64,000 nt of DNA from Butyricicoccus pullicaecorum DSM 23266 (GCF_900167005.1 NZ_FUXW01000003.1:129380-193379), one strand, 5' to 3'. Shown: positions 26,558 through 35,658, counted from the stretch's first letter. Notes: generated by a model from the letters alone, not told the origin. Numbers and translations: made by a program.

Positions 26558-27459
26558 ACCTCTACCGCCCCGGTCAGGTCGGTGACCTTCTCGATGCCGT
26601 GCTGGATCATATATTCCTTGAGCTCATTGAGCGCCTTGACCGGAGCCATCGGGTCGGCAAACATAGCGGTGCCGATTGCGATTGCGTCCGCGCCTGCCAG
26701 CATCATTTCTGCAATGTCACGGCCGGTACGAATACCACCCATACCGATAATCGGCACGTCAACCGCCTTGCGCACCTGATAAACCATGCGTACCGCGATC
26801 GGGAAGACTGCCGGACCGGACATACCGCCCATGATGTTAGACAGAATTGGGCGACGGGTATCGACATTGATGCGCATGCCGAGCAGCGTGTTGATGAGGC
26901 TCAGTGCATCCGCACCCGAAGCAACTGCCGCACGTGCAATCTCGGTAATGTCGGTGACATTGGGGCTGAGCTTGACAATCAGCGGCTTCTTTGCGTACTT
27001 CTTGGCCGCAGATACAACTTCCTCAACCATCTTGGGCTGGGTGCCGAAGGCCATACCGCCGCACTTGACGTTCGGGCAGGAAATGTTCATTTCGATCAGG
27101 TCAACGTCTGCATCAGAGATCTTCTCGATCATGCCGCAGTATTCCTCGACCGTGTTGCCCGATACGTTCGCAATGATCTTGGTATCATACTGGCGCAGGA
27201 ACGGAATCTGCTCCTCGATGAAGCGATCAATGCCGGGGTTCTGCAGGCCGACGCAGTTGAGAATACCCATCGGAGTCTCTGCGATACGGGGCGCGGGATT
27301 GCCCAGACGTTCGGTCGGGGTCAGCCCCTTAACGCCGACACCGCCCAGCTCAGACAGATCAAAGAACTCGCCGTACTCGTGACCGAAGCCAAAGGTACCC
27401 GACGCGGTCGTGATGGGGTTTTTGAGCTCTACCCCGCAAATATTTACGCGCAGATCCAT
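26554..27459 (-). CDS. pyrD: Dihydroorotate dehydrogenase B, catalytic subunit
   Basis: The FMN-containing catalytic subunit that oxidises dihydroorotate to orotate, the fourth step of pyrimidine synthesis. The 301-residue protein shows NPITTASGTFGFG, the class 1B motif NISCPNVKCGG with the catalytic Cys, VKLSPNVTDI, and the FMN-phosphate region IIGMGGIRTGRD. ATG at 27459 shares one base with the pyrK stop (TAATG) and has GGAGG ten bases upstream. The pyrK neighbour shows this is the NAD-linked PyrDB type. Confidence 0.95.
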   Translation of the reverse strand: MDLRVNICGVELKNPITTASGTFGFGHEYGEFFDLSELGGVGVKGLTPTERLGNPAPRIAETPMGILNCVGLQNPGIDRFIEEQIPFLRQYDTKIIANVSGNTVEEYCGMIEKISDADVDLIEMNISCPNVKCGGMAFGTQPKMVEEVVSAAKKYAKKPLIVKLSPNVTDITEIARAAVASGADALSLINTLLGMRINVDTRRPILSNIMGGMSGPAVFPIAVRMVYQVRKAVDVPIIGMGGIRTGRDIAEMMLAGADAIAIGTAMFADPMAPVKALNELKEYMIQHGIEKVTDLTGAVEV

Positions 27460-28232
27460 TACCAAACGACCTCCTTGCTGTCAAATACCGGGCCATCCTT
27501 GCAGACGTGGCCGTATCTTACGCCTTCCTGACCGTCCTTGAGCTTGAGCTCGCAGGCGCAGACCAGACATGCACCGATGCCGCAGCCCATGCGCTCCTCC
27601 ATGGAGACCTGACACGGGATGCCCTGTGCCTCTGCGATCTCCGCGATGGCGCGCAGCATGGGCTTGGGGCCGCAGGCGCAAATCGCGGTTGCTTCCTGTA
27701 CGTGCAGCTTGAGCACATCGGTGACAAAACCGTGCACACCATAGCTGCCGTCGTCGGTGCAGACGTGGGTCTCACCCAGTCTACGGAAGGCATCTTCCAA
27801 AATAACCGCATTCTGATTGCGGAAGCCCAGAATTGCCTCGGGCTTTGCACCGTTTTCCTTAGCTGCACGCATGGTCATGAGCATGGGCGGAACGCCGATG
27901 CCGCCGCCGATGAAGATGGGATGGTCACCCAGCTCTTCCATGCGGAAGCCGTGACCGAGCGTACCCAGTACATCGAGTACATCGCCCTCGCGGCGCTTGG
28001 ACAGCCACGCGGTACCGTCACCCTTGACCTGGAAAACAACGATCATCTGACCGTCCTGTACATTGCAAATCGAGATGGGACGACGCAGCAGATTGCCCTC
28101 TCCGCAGGTGATATGAACGAACTGACCGGGCTGTGCCTGCATACACAGTACCGGTGCTTCCATCGTCAGCTCAAACAGACCGGCGCCAATCTCCCGGTTG
28201 CCGACGACACGACACATTTCCTGAGTCGCCAT
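27459..28232 (-). CDS. pyrK: Dihydroorotate dehydrogenase B, electron transfer subunit
   Basis: A 257-residue FAD/[2Fe-2S] subunit passing electrons from PyrD to NAD+. It has the FAD-binding RPISICNV (RxxS), NAD-binding GGGIGVPPMLM and the C-terminal cluster motif MGCGIGACLVCACELK, with one more Cys in HVCKDGPVF. ATG at 28232 has AGGAGG seven bases upstream, which decides against an upstream in-frame start. It is the first gene of pyrK-pyrD-phosphatase/GNAT. Confidence 0.95.
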   Translation of the reverse strand: MATQEMCRVVGNREIGAGLFELTMEAPVLCMQAQPGQFVHITCGEGNLLRRPISICNVQDGQMIVVFQVKGDGTAWLSKRREGDVLDVLGTLGHGFRMEELGDHPIFIGGGIGVPPMLMTMRAAKENGAKPEAILGFRNQNAVILEDAFRRLGETHVCTDDGSYGVHGFVTDVLKLHVQEATAICACGPKPMLRAIAEIAEAQGIPCQVSMEERMGCGIGACLVCACELKLKDGQEGVRYGHVCKDGPVFDSKEVVW

Positions 28233-28269
28233 ATTAAATCCTCCTGTAAACACAGATTTCCTGTTTTTT

Positions 28270-28298
28270 ATTGTACTGGAAAACAACCCAAAACGCAA
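28270..28298 (-). promoter_or_regulatory. Predicted promoter of the pyrK operon
   Basis: TTGCGT, 17 bases, TACAAT on the minus strand, about 35 bases before pyrK. The short leader leaves no room for a PyrR attenuator like that before pyrR. Confidence 0.55.
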
Positions 28299-28330
28299 GA
28301 CGGGAAATCCCGTACCGCTCCCCCGTCCAC

Positions 28331-28359
28331 TTGTTCACCGCTGTCCGATATGTTACAAT
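28331..28359 (+). promoter_or_regulatory. Predicted promoter of the GH5-like gene
   Basis: TTGTTC, 17 bases, TACAAT preceded by TGT. It is divergent from the pyrK promoter. Confidence 0.6.
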
Positions 28360-28401
28360 ACAAAAAGATTTCAAAACAGTTATAAACAGGAGTTGTTTCC
28401 C

Positions 28402-29442
28402 ATGAAGCCGATGAAATTACGCCTGTCGGCGCTGAGCATGCTCACCGCTGCCGCCCTGGCGTTCTCTCCCATGATACCGCAGGCCATACCCGCTGCCCCG
28501 GCTGCTTCCACGTCATCTTCCTTCCAGTCGCAGGATGAAGCCATCACCCCAGCACAGTATCAGAGCATGCTCGGACATGGTATGGATGTGGACTGGTCCA
28601 AAACCAGCGAGGGCCGCGCCAATTACCAGCCCCAAACAGTCATCGATTTTGCAGAAGCCGGCATCAAGCATGTGCGCATCCGTGTCAAAGATGACCTGAC
28701 CCCGGATGTGCTGGCCAGCCTTGACCGCCAGATCGATGATTGCCTGTCTCACGGACTCATTCCCGTGCTCGCCTATCAGGCAGACGCCTTCAAAAATGAC
28801 CCTTCCGAGCGTAATCTCGAGCATGTCGTCGCGTGGTGGAGTACCATTGCCGCACGATATCAGGACAAGTCGCACGCGCTGTCATTTGATCTGCTCATCG
28901 AGTGCACCGACGCGCTCAACCAGCAACCCGACCGGCTCAATGAGATGATCGAGCGTGTAACCGCAGCCATTCGCCAGACCAATCCCGACCGCATCATTAT
29001 GATGTCCCCGCGTCTGCGCTCCAATCCGGCTTATCTGTCCGAGCTTCAGGTGCCCTCGCAGGCAAACGGCTATCTGATGGCCGAGTGGCATTTCTATGCA
29101 GCCGGTCCGAGCAAGACCAACGAGAAAAAGCTGTGGACGACCGGAACGGCAGCCGAAAAGCAGCTGGTTCTCGATCAAATCCAGCTGGCACTCGACTGGC
29201 AGGCACAGACCGGCATTCCCACCTGGGTCGGTGCCTGGATGCCCGGCAATTACAACGACGGAGACGACTACACCTTGTCCGAGCAGATGACCTTTGCCGC
29301 CTTTCTCTGTGACAGTCTGGATGCGGCAGGTATCCCCTTCGCCGTCAACTCAGACACCAAGTTCTACGACCGGCAATCCGGCCAATGGGTCACCGAGATG
29401 GAGCCGCTGCGCGACCTCATTTTCTCACCTTCCGCAAACTGA
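28402..29442 (+). CDS. Secreted GH5-like (cellulase-family) protein, catalytic residues atypical
   Basis: A 346-residue exported protein. A signal peptide spans about 1-33 (basic MKPMKLRLS, hydrophobic core, PAAPAAS). The rest resembles a GH5 TIM barrel: FAEAGIKHVRIRVKDDL (beta-1/2), LSHGLIPVLAYQ, YQDKSHALSFDLLIE (the usual 'NEP' strand), TNPDRIIMMSPRL and LMAEWHFYAAGP. The expected Asn-Glu of the acid/base strand is IECTD here, and the place of the nucleophile Glu reads WVGAWMPGNYN. Activity is therefore uncertain; it may be a non-catalytic carbohydrate-binding relative. ATG at 28402, behind AACAGGAG, is preferred over TTG at 28393. Confidence 0.68.
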   Translation: MKPMKLRLSALSMLTAAALAFSPMIPQAIPAAPAASTSSSFQSQDEAITPAQYQSMLGHGMDVDWSKTSEGRANYQPQTVIDFAEAGIKHVRIRVKDDLTPDVLASLDRQIDDCLSHGLIPVLAYQADAFKNDPSERNLEHVVAWWSTIAARYQDKSHALSFDLLIECTDALNQQPDRLNEMIERVTAAIRQTNPDRIIMMSPRLRSNPAYLSELQVPSQANGYLMAEWHFYAAGPSKTNEKKLWTTGTAAEKQLVLDQIQLALDWQAQTGIPTWVGAWMPGNYNDGDDYTLSEQMTFAAFLCDSLDAAGIPFAVNSDTKFYDRQSGQWVTEMEPLRDLIFSPSAN

Positions 29443-29452
29443 CCGATGCAAA

Positions 29453-29482
29453 AAATCCCGCGTCTATTAAGACGCGGGATTT
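29453..29482. terminator. Bidirectional terminator between the GH5-like gene and carB
   Basis: Stem AAATCCCGCGTCT/AGACGCGGGATTT with a four-base loop, A and T runs on both flanks. Confidence 0.88.
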
Positions 29483-29487
29483 CTTTT

Positions 29488-32400
29488 TTAGATATCGTTA
29501 ATGTCGACCATCTTGCAGTTTTTGATTTCCATACCGCTTTCCATGCACTCCAGCAGTGCATTTGCGGTGTCAATCGCGGTCAGGCACGGAATTGCGTGCT
29601 CGGTTGCCGCACGACGAATCTTAACGCTTGCAAGCTCGGGATGACGGCCCTTGACCGAGGTGGAGATGACGTAATCGACCTCACCGTTCTCGATCATGTC
29701 CAGAATGTTGGGATGCATTTCGGGCTCGAATGCATTGTAAACCACGTTGGCTGCGACCATCGCGTTGTTGAGCGTGTTGGCCGTGCCGCGGGTTGCGTAG
29801 ATGTCGTAGCCGAGCTTCTCGAACTTCTCAGCAATCGGAATTGCCTCCTGCTTATCAGCCGGACGGACGGAAATGACGACCTTGCCGGTCTTCTTGTGCA
29901 TGGCAAAGCCAGCACCGAGCAGACCCTTGTACAGAGCTTCCTTGAAGTCCTTGGCAACGCCCAGAACCTCACCGGTCGACTTCATCTCAGGTCCGAGCTG
30001 GGTGTCCAGATCACGCAGCTTCTGGAAGGAGAAGACCGGAACCTTGACTGCGTAGTAATCGCGCTCGGGGTACAGACCGGTGCCGAACTCCATGTCGCGC
30101 AGCTTCTCGCCGAACATGCAGCGGGTTGCCAGATCGATCATCGGAACGCCGGTGATCTTGGAGATATAGGGCACGGTACGGGACGAACGGGGGTTAACCT
30201 CGATGATATAGACCTGACTGTTGTACAGAACGAACTGGATATTGACCAGACCCAGAACCTTGAGGCTCTTAGCCAGCGCACGGGTATAGCGGATGATGGT
30301 GTCCTTGTGCTTGGACGAGATGTGCAGGGACGGATACATGGAAATCGAGTCACCAGAGTGTACACCGGCACGCTCAAAGTGCTCCATGATACCCGGAATC
30401 AGGATGTCCTCACCGTCGCAGATTGCGTCGACCTCGATCTCCTGACCCATCATATACTTATCGACGAGTACCGGGTTCTCGACCTTGTGACGGGTGATAA
30501 CCTGCATATACTCACGGATATCCTGCTCGCTGTATGCGATTTCCATACCCTGACCGCCCAGAACGTAGGACGGACGCACGAGAACCGGATAGCCCAGACG
30601 GTCAGCGACGCTGACAGCCTCTTCCTCGGTGAATACAGTCTCTCCCTTGGGGCGCGGAATGCCGCACTCTTCCAGAATCTCGTCGAACTTTTCACGGTCT
30701 TCTGCCGCGTCGATCGACCAAGCCTGGGTGCCCAGAATCGGCACGCCCAGCTTTTCCAGATGTGCTGCCAGATTGATAGCGGTCTGACCGCCGAACTGTA
30801 CGATGGCTGCGTCCGGCTTCTCAGCATTGACAACGCCTTCAACGTCCTCGGGCGTCAGCGGCTCGAAGTACAGACGATCAGCGGTGTCAAAGTCGGTGGA
30901 AACGGTCTCAGGGTTGTTGTTGATGATAATGGTCTCACAGCCCAGCTCCTTGAGTGCCCAGACAGAGTGAACCGAGCAGTAGTCGAACTCGATACCCTGA
31001 CCGATACGGATGGGACCGGAGCCCAGAACCAGTACCTTCTTCTTACCGGTGGACGGCTTGACCTCGTTTTCGTCGTCGAAGGTCGAGTAGTAGTACGGGG
31101 TCTCGGCATCGAACTCTGCGGCACAGGTATCAACCGTCTTGTAGACCGGCAGGCGCTTGAGCGCACCGACCTGCTTACCGGACAGCTGCTCGATGGTCTT
31201 GTCGAGGAAGCCCATCTTCTTGGCACGCAGGTACAGCTCCTCATTCAGCTCGGAAGCCTCAGCCAGCTCATGCTCCATGTCTACAATGTTCTTGTAGCCG
31301 TGCAGGAACCAGGTGTCGATCATGGTGATGTCGTGAATCTCGTCGATGGTCATGATGCCGCGGCGCAATGCCTCGCAGATGACCAGCAGACGCTCGTCGT
31401 TAACCTTGGCAACACCAGCCTTGATCTCCTCATCCGACCAAGTCTTGAGCTTGGGCATGATGAAGCTGTCCAGCTTCATCTCAACGCCGCGGATGGCCTT
31501 CATCATGGCCTGCTCGAAGGACGGTGCAATCGCCATGACCTCACCGGTCGCCTTCATCTGGGTACCGAGCGAGTTGTCTGCGTAAACAAACTTATCAAAC
31601 GGCCAGCGCGGGAACTTGGCAACGATATAGTCCAGGGTCGGCTCAAAGCAAGCGTAAGTCTTGCCGGTGACCGCGTTCATGATCTCATCCAGACCGTAAC
31701 CGATTGCAATCTTGGCGGTAACCTTTGCGATCGGGAAGCCGGTCGCCTTGGATGCCAGTGCGGACGAACGGGAAACACGGGGGTTTACCTCGATGACTGC
31801 GTACTCGAAAGAGTTCGGGTTCAGTGCGTACTGTACGTTACAGCCGCCCTCGATGCCCAGCTCGGTGATGATGTTGAGCGCAGAGGTGCGCAGCATCTGG
31901 TATTCCTTGTCGGACAGGGTCTGGCTGGGTGCGACAACGACCGAGTCACCGGTGTGTACGCCGACCGGGTCAACGTTCTCCATGTTACAGATGGTGATGG
32001 CGTTGCCCTTGCTGTCGCGCATGACCTCATACTCGACTTCCTTCCAGCCTGCGATACACTTCTCGACCAGAATCTCGTCGACACGAGAGTACATAATACC
32101 GGTCGCAGCGATCTCGCGCAGCTGCTCCCAGGTGTACGCGATACCGCCGCCGGTACCGCCCAGGGTGTATGCCGGACGGATGATGACCGGCAGACCGATC
32201 TCCTCGGTGAATGCAACCGCATCCTCGACCGTGTGTACGACCTTGGAAGCGATGCACGGCTCTCCGATCTTCTCCATGGTGTCCTTGAACATCTGGCGGT
32301 CTTCGGCCTTGGCGATGGTGTCCGGGTTTGCACCCAGCAGCTTAACGCCGTACTCGTCGAGGAAACCGTCAGCGGACAGGTCCATTGCCAGATTCAGACC

Positions 32401-32682
32401 GGTCTGACCGCCGAGGTTGGGGATCAGGGAGTCCGGACGCTCTTTCTTGATGATTTCCTTGACCGCGTCCAGGGTCATCGGCTCAATATATACCTTGTCA
32501 GCCATGGCCTTATCGGTCATGATGGTTGCCGGGTTGGAGTTTACCAGAACAACCTCCAGACCCTCTTCACGCAGGGCACGGCATGCCTGAGTGCCTGCGT
32601 AGTCGAACTCGGCCGCCTGACCGATAACGATGGGGCCGGAGCCCAGTACCATGACTTTGTGGATATCTTTTCTCAGCGGCAT
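29488..32682 (-). CDS. carB: Carbamoyl-phosphate synthase large subunit
   Basis: A 1064-residue synthase with two homologous ATP-grasp halves, each opening with the VLGSGPIxIGQ motif (VMVLGSGPIVIGQAAEFDY at the N-terminus; VLVLGSGPIRIGQGIEFDY at about 550). A C-terminal MGS-like allosteric domain (from about 935, KTGKVVISVRPADK) normally binds UMP or ornithine effectors. It makes carbamoyl phosphate with CarA. ATG at 32682 shares one base with the carA stop. It is the last gene of pyrR-pyrF-carA-carB. Confidence 0.97.
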   Translation of the reverse strand: MPLRKDIHKVMVLGSGPIVIGQAAEFDYAGTQACRALREEGLEVVLVNSNPATIMTDKAMADKVYIEPMTLDAVKEIIKKERPDSLIPNLGGQTGLNLAMDLSADGFLDEYGVKLLGANPDTIAKAEDRQMFKDTMEKIGEPCIASKVVHTVEDAVAFTEEIGLPVIIRPAYTLGGTGGGIAYTWEQLREIAATGIMYSRVDEILVEKCIAGWKEVEYEVMRDSKGNAITICNMENVDPVGVHTGDSVVVAPSQTLSDKEYQMLRTSALNIITELGIEGGCNVQYALNPNSFEYAVIEVNPRVSRSSALASKATGFPIAKVTAKIAIGYGLDEIMNAVTGKTYACFEPTLDYIVAKFPRWPFDKFVYADNSLGTQMKATGEVMAIAPSFEQAMMKAIRGVEMKLDSFIMPKLKTWSDEEIKAGVAKVNDERLLVICEALRRGIMTIDEIHDITMIDTWFLHGYKNIVDMEHELAEASELNEELYLRAKKMGFLDKTIEQLSGKQVGALKRLPVYKTVDTCAAEFDAETPYYYSTFDDENEVKPSTGKKKVLVLGSGPIRIGQGIEFDYCSVHSVWALKELGCETIIINNNPETVSTDFDTADRLYFEPLTPEDVEGVVNAEKPDAAIVQFGGQTAINLAAHLEKLGVPILGTQAWSIDAAEDREKFDEILEECGIPRPKGETVFTEEEAVSVADRLGYPVLVRPSYVLGGQGMEIAYSEQDIREYMQVITRHKVENPVLVDKYMMGQEIEVDAICDGEDILIPGIMEHFERAGVHSGDSISMYPSLHISSKHKDTIIRYTRALAKSLKVLGLVNIQFVLYNSQVYIIEVNPRSSRTVPYISKITGVPMIDLATRCMFGEKLRDMEFGTGLYPERDYYAVKVPVFSFQKLRDLDTQLGPEMKSTGEVLGVAKDFKEALYKGLLGAGFAMHKKTGKVVISVRPADKQEAIPIAEKFEKLGYDIYATRGTANTLNNAMVAANVVYNAFEPEMHPNILDMIENGEVDYVISTSVKGRHPELASVKIRRAATEHAIPCLTAIDTANALLECMESGMEIKNCKMVDINDI

Positions 32683-33779
32683 TAGAACTGGCCTCCCTTG
32701 TGCTTGTCAATGTTTTCGAGGAATCGGTCGAACAGGTACGAGGTATCCTGCGGACCGGGGCAGACCTCGGGGTGATACTGCACGGTGAAGATGGGCTTGC
32801 CGATGTGCTCGACGCCCTCGACCGTGCCGTCATTCAGGTTGACAAAGCGCACGCGTGCAATCGCCGGGTCAATGGTATCGCCAACGACCGCGTAGCCGTG
32901 GTTCTGGCTGGTAATATAGGTGCGGTCTTCGTCGAGATCCTTGACCGGGTGGTTGACACCGCGGTGACCAAAGCGCATCTTTTCGGTCTTGGCATTGATG
33001 GCCAGCGCCATGAGCTGATGGCCCAGGCAGATGCCGAAGATGGGCAGACCGGACGCGATGAGCTTTTTGAGTTCTTCTACAATGCCGACGTTTTCAGCCG
33101 GGTCACCGGGGCCGTTCGACAGCATGATGCCGTCGTAACCGGCAGCCAGAATGTCCTCTGCCTTGGTGAAACCGGGCAGGACGGTGACCTCACAGCCGCG
33201 CTTGCAAAGTTCACGGACGATATTGTACTTGACGCCGAAGTCCATCAGACCGATGCGGTACTTGCGCTCGCCCTGTGCCGGGTGTACCTCGGTCTCGGAA
33301 AGCGTAACCGACTTGACTGCATCCTTGACGACGTAAGACTTCATCTCTTCGATGGTCTTTTCGTCGGGCTCGTGGCCTTCGGTATAGATGACACCGTTCA
33401 TAACGCCGCTGTTGCGCAGGATACGGGTCAGGCGTCGGGTGTCGATGCCCTGCAGGCCGACCACCTTCTGCTCCTTGAGATAGGCGTCCAGGCTCTTCTG
33501 GCAGCGGAAGTTCGAGGGATATTCACACATTTCACGCATGATATAGCCCGAAACCCAGCTCTTCTTGGACTCGCCGTCGTCGAAGTTGATGCCATAGTTA
33601 CCAACCAGGGGGTAAGTCATGCACACCGTCTGGCCATAGTAAGACGGGTCGGTCAGAACCTCCTGATAACCGGCCATACCCGTATTGAATACGACCTCGC
33701 CGATGCTGCATCCCTCATAGCCGGCAGCCTTACCCTCGAACAGGGTACCGTCGGCGAGCAGCAGATACGCTTTCTTCAA
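32682..33779 (-). CDS. carA: Carbamoyl-phosphate synthase small subunit (glutaminase)
   Basis: A 365-residue subunit that hydrolyses glutamine and channels ammonia to CarB. The class I amidotransferase triad is seen in FGICLGHQLMALA (Cys) and VQYHPEVCPGP (His, Glu). I place the start at TTG 33779 (KKAYLLLADGTLFEGK), which fits the family N-terminus and lies ten bases after AAGGAG. The GTG at 33791 overlaps that site, and TTG 33800 has no site. The non-ATG start may limit expression relative to carB. Confidence 0.95.
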   Translation of the reverse strand: MKKAYLLLADGTLFEGKAAGYEGCSIGEVVFNTGMAGYQEVLTDPSYYGQTVCMTYPLVGNYGINFDDGESKKSWVSGYIMREMCEYPSNFRCQKSLDAYLKEQKVVGLQGIDTRRLTRILRNSGVMNGVIYTEGHEPDEKTIEEMKSYVVKDAVKSVTLSETEVHPAQGERKYRIGLMDFGVKYNIVRELCKRGCEVTVLPGFTKAEDILAAGYDGIMLSNGPGDPAENVGIVEELKKLIASGLPIFGICLGHQLMALAINAKTEKMRFGHRGVNHPVKDLDEDRTYITSQNHGYAVVGDTIDPAIARVRFVNLNDGTVEGVEHIGKPIFTVQYHPEVCPGPQDTSYLFDRFLENIDKHKGGQF

Positions 33780-33830
33780 ATCTATCGTCACTCCTTGCAA
33801 ACTTTACGATGGGGAAAGGGGAAAAATGGT

Positions 33831-34748
33831 TTAGCGGATAGCGGACACGATGTCGTCACGCATGCGGATTGCCTCTGCGCGTGCAGCCTCCATGAAGTCT
33901 GCGCCGTCCTTGCCGGTCTTCTTCCAAGCGCACATGATACCGCGGGAAGAGTTTACGATCGCACCCAGACCGTCATCGTTAAAGGCATTTGCGATGTCCT
34001 TTGCGGTCGCGCCCTGTGCACCGTAGCCCGGTACGAGGAAATATGCCTTGGGGATGATGGAACGGATGATCTTCTGCTCTTCGGGGTAGGTCGCACCGAC
34101 GACCGCACCAACCTGATTGTAGCCGGACGGGGTGTCCAGACCCTCGCCCCACTTGGCAAACTGCTCTGCCACGCGGACGAAGAGCGGCTTGCCCTCCATG
34201 TCGCGGTTCTGGAACTCACCGGAAGACGGGTTGGAGGTCTTGACCAGGATATAGATGGCCTTCTCGCGTGCGCGGCACTCCTTCAGGAAGGGCTCGATGC
34301 CGTCGGTGCCGAGGTAAGCGTTGACCGTGCAGGAATCTGCATTGTAAACCGGCAGCTCCTTGTCGCCGACCTTGGTGCAGCCCAGATATGCCTCAGCGTA
34401 AGCCGATGCGGTTGCGCCGATGTCGTTGCGCTTGATGTCAGCGATGACATACATGCCCTTCTCGTGCGCATAGTCGATGGTATTCTTGAGCACTTCTGCG
34501 CCCTTGGGACCGAGCAGCTCATAGTATGCTGCCTGCGGCTTGATTGCGGGTACGATGTCGTGCAGGGCATCGATCAGGCTGATGTTGAACTGCTGCATGG
34601 CAGCCGCTGCTGCTTCCAGAGTTTCGCCGTAGCGCTCAACGCACTGGGATACGATAAAGGACGGGATATACTCCAGGCGTGCGTCCAGACCGGCAACGGT
34701 CGGGTTGTTCTTCTGGCGGATGCATTCAACGAGTTTTTGTACGGACAT
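33831..34748 (-). CDS. pyrF: Orotidine 5'-phosphate decarboxylase, type 2
   Basis: A 305-residue decarboxylase producing UMP. The long form (about 300 rather than 230 residues) and the active-site segment DIKRNDIGATASAYAEAYLG (Lys of the KxxD-type tetrad) identify the type 2 subgroup. TVAGLDARLEYIPSF lies at the N-terminus and LVPGYGAQGATAKDI near the phosphate site. ATG at 34748 has AAAGGAG upstream. It lies between pyrR and carA. Confidence 0.95.
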   Translation of the reverse strand: MSVQKLVECIRQKNNPTVAGLDARLEYIPSFIVSQCVERYGETLEAAAAAMQQFNISLIDALHDIVPAIKPQAAYYELLGPKGAEVLKNTIDYAHEKGMYVIADIKRNDIGATASAYAEAYLGCTKVGDKELPVYNADSCTVNAYLGTDGIEPFLKECRAREKAIYILVKTSNPSSGEFQNRDMEGKPLFVRVAEQFAKWGEGLDTPSGYNQVGAVVGATYPEEQKIIRSIIPKAYFLVPGYGAQGATAKDIANAFNDDGLGAIVNSSRGIMCAWKKTGKDGADFMEAARAEAIRMRDDIVSAIR

Positions 34749-34832
34749 GATTTGTCTCCTTTCACACGGGCCGGAAGGCTGTCCGGCGCTGGTTGATGAC
34801 TTTTATGAGAATCGACTTGCTATATTGGAATC

Positions 34833-35387
34833 TTACTCTGACGCGGCAGTCCCGGACTGCTTGACGATGGTCACCCGGTCTTCTCCGTCGGTCTCACGCA
34901 GACTGACGCATACGCGCTCGTTCTGGGAGGTTGGCAGGTTTTTGCCGACGTAATCGGGTCGGATGGGCAGCTCTCGATGACCGCGGTCAATGAGGACGGC
35001 CAGCTGGATGCGAGCCGCACGTCCCATGTGGGAAACCGCCTCGATGGCAGCGCGTACCGAGCGACCGGTATAGAGCACATCGTCCACGATGACCACCGTA
35101 CACCCGGCAAGCCCAGGAATATCGGGCAGCACCGGAGGCGCTGTGTGCGGCAGATCGTCGCGGAAGGGTCCGATGTCGAGCGGCAGGACGGGCGGGCGGA
35201 AGCCCTCGACCTCACCGAGCTTATCTGCGATGCGTTCGGCCAGCGGTACGCCTCGCGTCTGAATCCCGGCGAGCAGCAAACTGCGGCTGCCATGATTTTT
35301 CTCGATGATCTCAAACGCGATGCGGGTCAGCGCACGGCGGACGGCTGCTTCGTCCATGATCTCTGCTGTCTGCTGCAACACTGGCAT
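34833..35387 (-). CDS. pyrR: Bifunctional pyrimidine operon regulator/uracil phosphoribosyltransferase PyrR
   Basis: A 184-residue PRTase-fold RNA-binding protein. In bacilli PyrR with bound UMP disrupts antiterminators in pyr leaders. The PRPP loop [18 protein letters not shown], the N-terminal [18 protein letters not shown] and the basic RNA-contact segments around [15 protein letters not shown] residues (here [11 protein letters not shown]) are present. ATG at 35387 has AAAGGAG very close upstream. It is the first gene of the operon, preceded by a leader with a terminator (35417-35440), as expected for self-control. Confidence 0.92.
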   Translation of the reverse strand: MPVLQQTAEIMDEAAVRRALTRIAFEIIEKNHGSRSLLLAGIQTRGVPLAERIADKLGEVEGFRPPVLPLDIGPFRDDLPHTAPPVLPDIPGLAGCTVVIVDDVLYTGRSVRAAIEAVSHMGRAARIQLAVLIDRGHRELPIRPDYVGKNLPTSQNERVCVSLRETDGEDRVTIVKQSGTAASE

Positions 35388-35416
35388 ACTCCTTTCCTGC
35401 TTACGGCACAAAAAAA

Positions 35417-35440
35417 GCTTCCTGCCCAAAGGCAAGAAGC
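35417..35440 (-). terminator. Leader terminator (attenuator) upstream of pyrR
   Basis: GCTTCTTGCC/GGCAGGAAGC with a TTTG loop, one T-G wobble, is followed on the minus strand by seven Ts and ends 30 bases before pyrR. Its place inside the leader fits attenuation. Confidence 0.8.
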
Positions 35441-35455
35441 CGCACGAAGCCATGC

Positions 35456-35481
35456 CTTGTGTGCGAATCTGGTGACACAAG
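35456..35481 (-). promoter_or_regulatory. Leader hairpin, possible PyrR-binding/anti-antiterminator element
   Basis: CTTGTGT/ACACAAG encloses a 12-base loop CACCAGATTCGC just upstream of the pyrR leader terminator. The loop shares CCAGA with the PyrR site, but I do not see the full conserved AGAGAGG core, so PyrR binding is uncertain. Confidence 0.45.
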
Positions 35482-35576
35482 ACAATTTTTGCTCTCATTC
35501 GATCGTTCAGGCACTTTGGGAACTCACGGGTTCCGATTAAAAGTCTGATTACAGTTGTTCACTTATCGTTTGTATT

Positions 35577-35606
35577 ATTATATCCTAGAATACCCGGTTC
35601 TGTAAA
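35577..35606 (-). promoter_or_regulatory. Promoter of pyrR-pyrF-carA-carB
   Basis: TTTACA, 18 bases, TATAAT on the minus strand, giving a leader of about 180 bases. Confidence 0.7.
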
Positions 35607-35640
35607 CCGCCATTCTTACAAAAGGCAAACGAAATTGCTC

Positions 35641-35658
35641 GAAATTTTGTAAAATTTC
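35641..35658. repeat. 18-bp palindrome in the pyrR upstream gap
   Basis: GAAATTTTGTAAAATTTC is an 8-bp perfect inverted repeat, with a half-copy AAAGAAATTTTGTTA 20 bases to the right. The gap 35388-35765 otherwise holds the pyrR leader and promoter on the minus strand; the short gene downstream starts at 35766. The palindrome may be an operator for either side. Confidence 0.4.

Noticed and set aside
29446..32685. A 1079-codon open frame on the plus strand, exactly opposite carB
   Set aside because: It mirrors the carB codon pattern (GC-rich third positions keep the opposite strand open), has no ribosome site and no recognisable protein features. carB is certain.
35456..35533. A canonical PyrR-binding loop in the pyrR leader
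   Set aside because: The hairpin with CACCAGATTCG shares only part of the consensus and a second small hairpin (GGAAC/GTTCC) lacks it. I kept it only as a low-confidence element.
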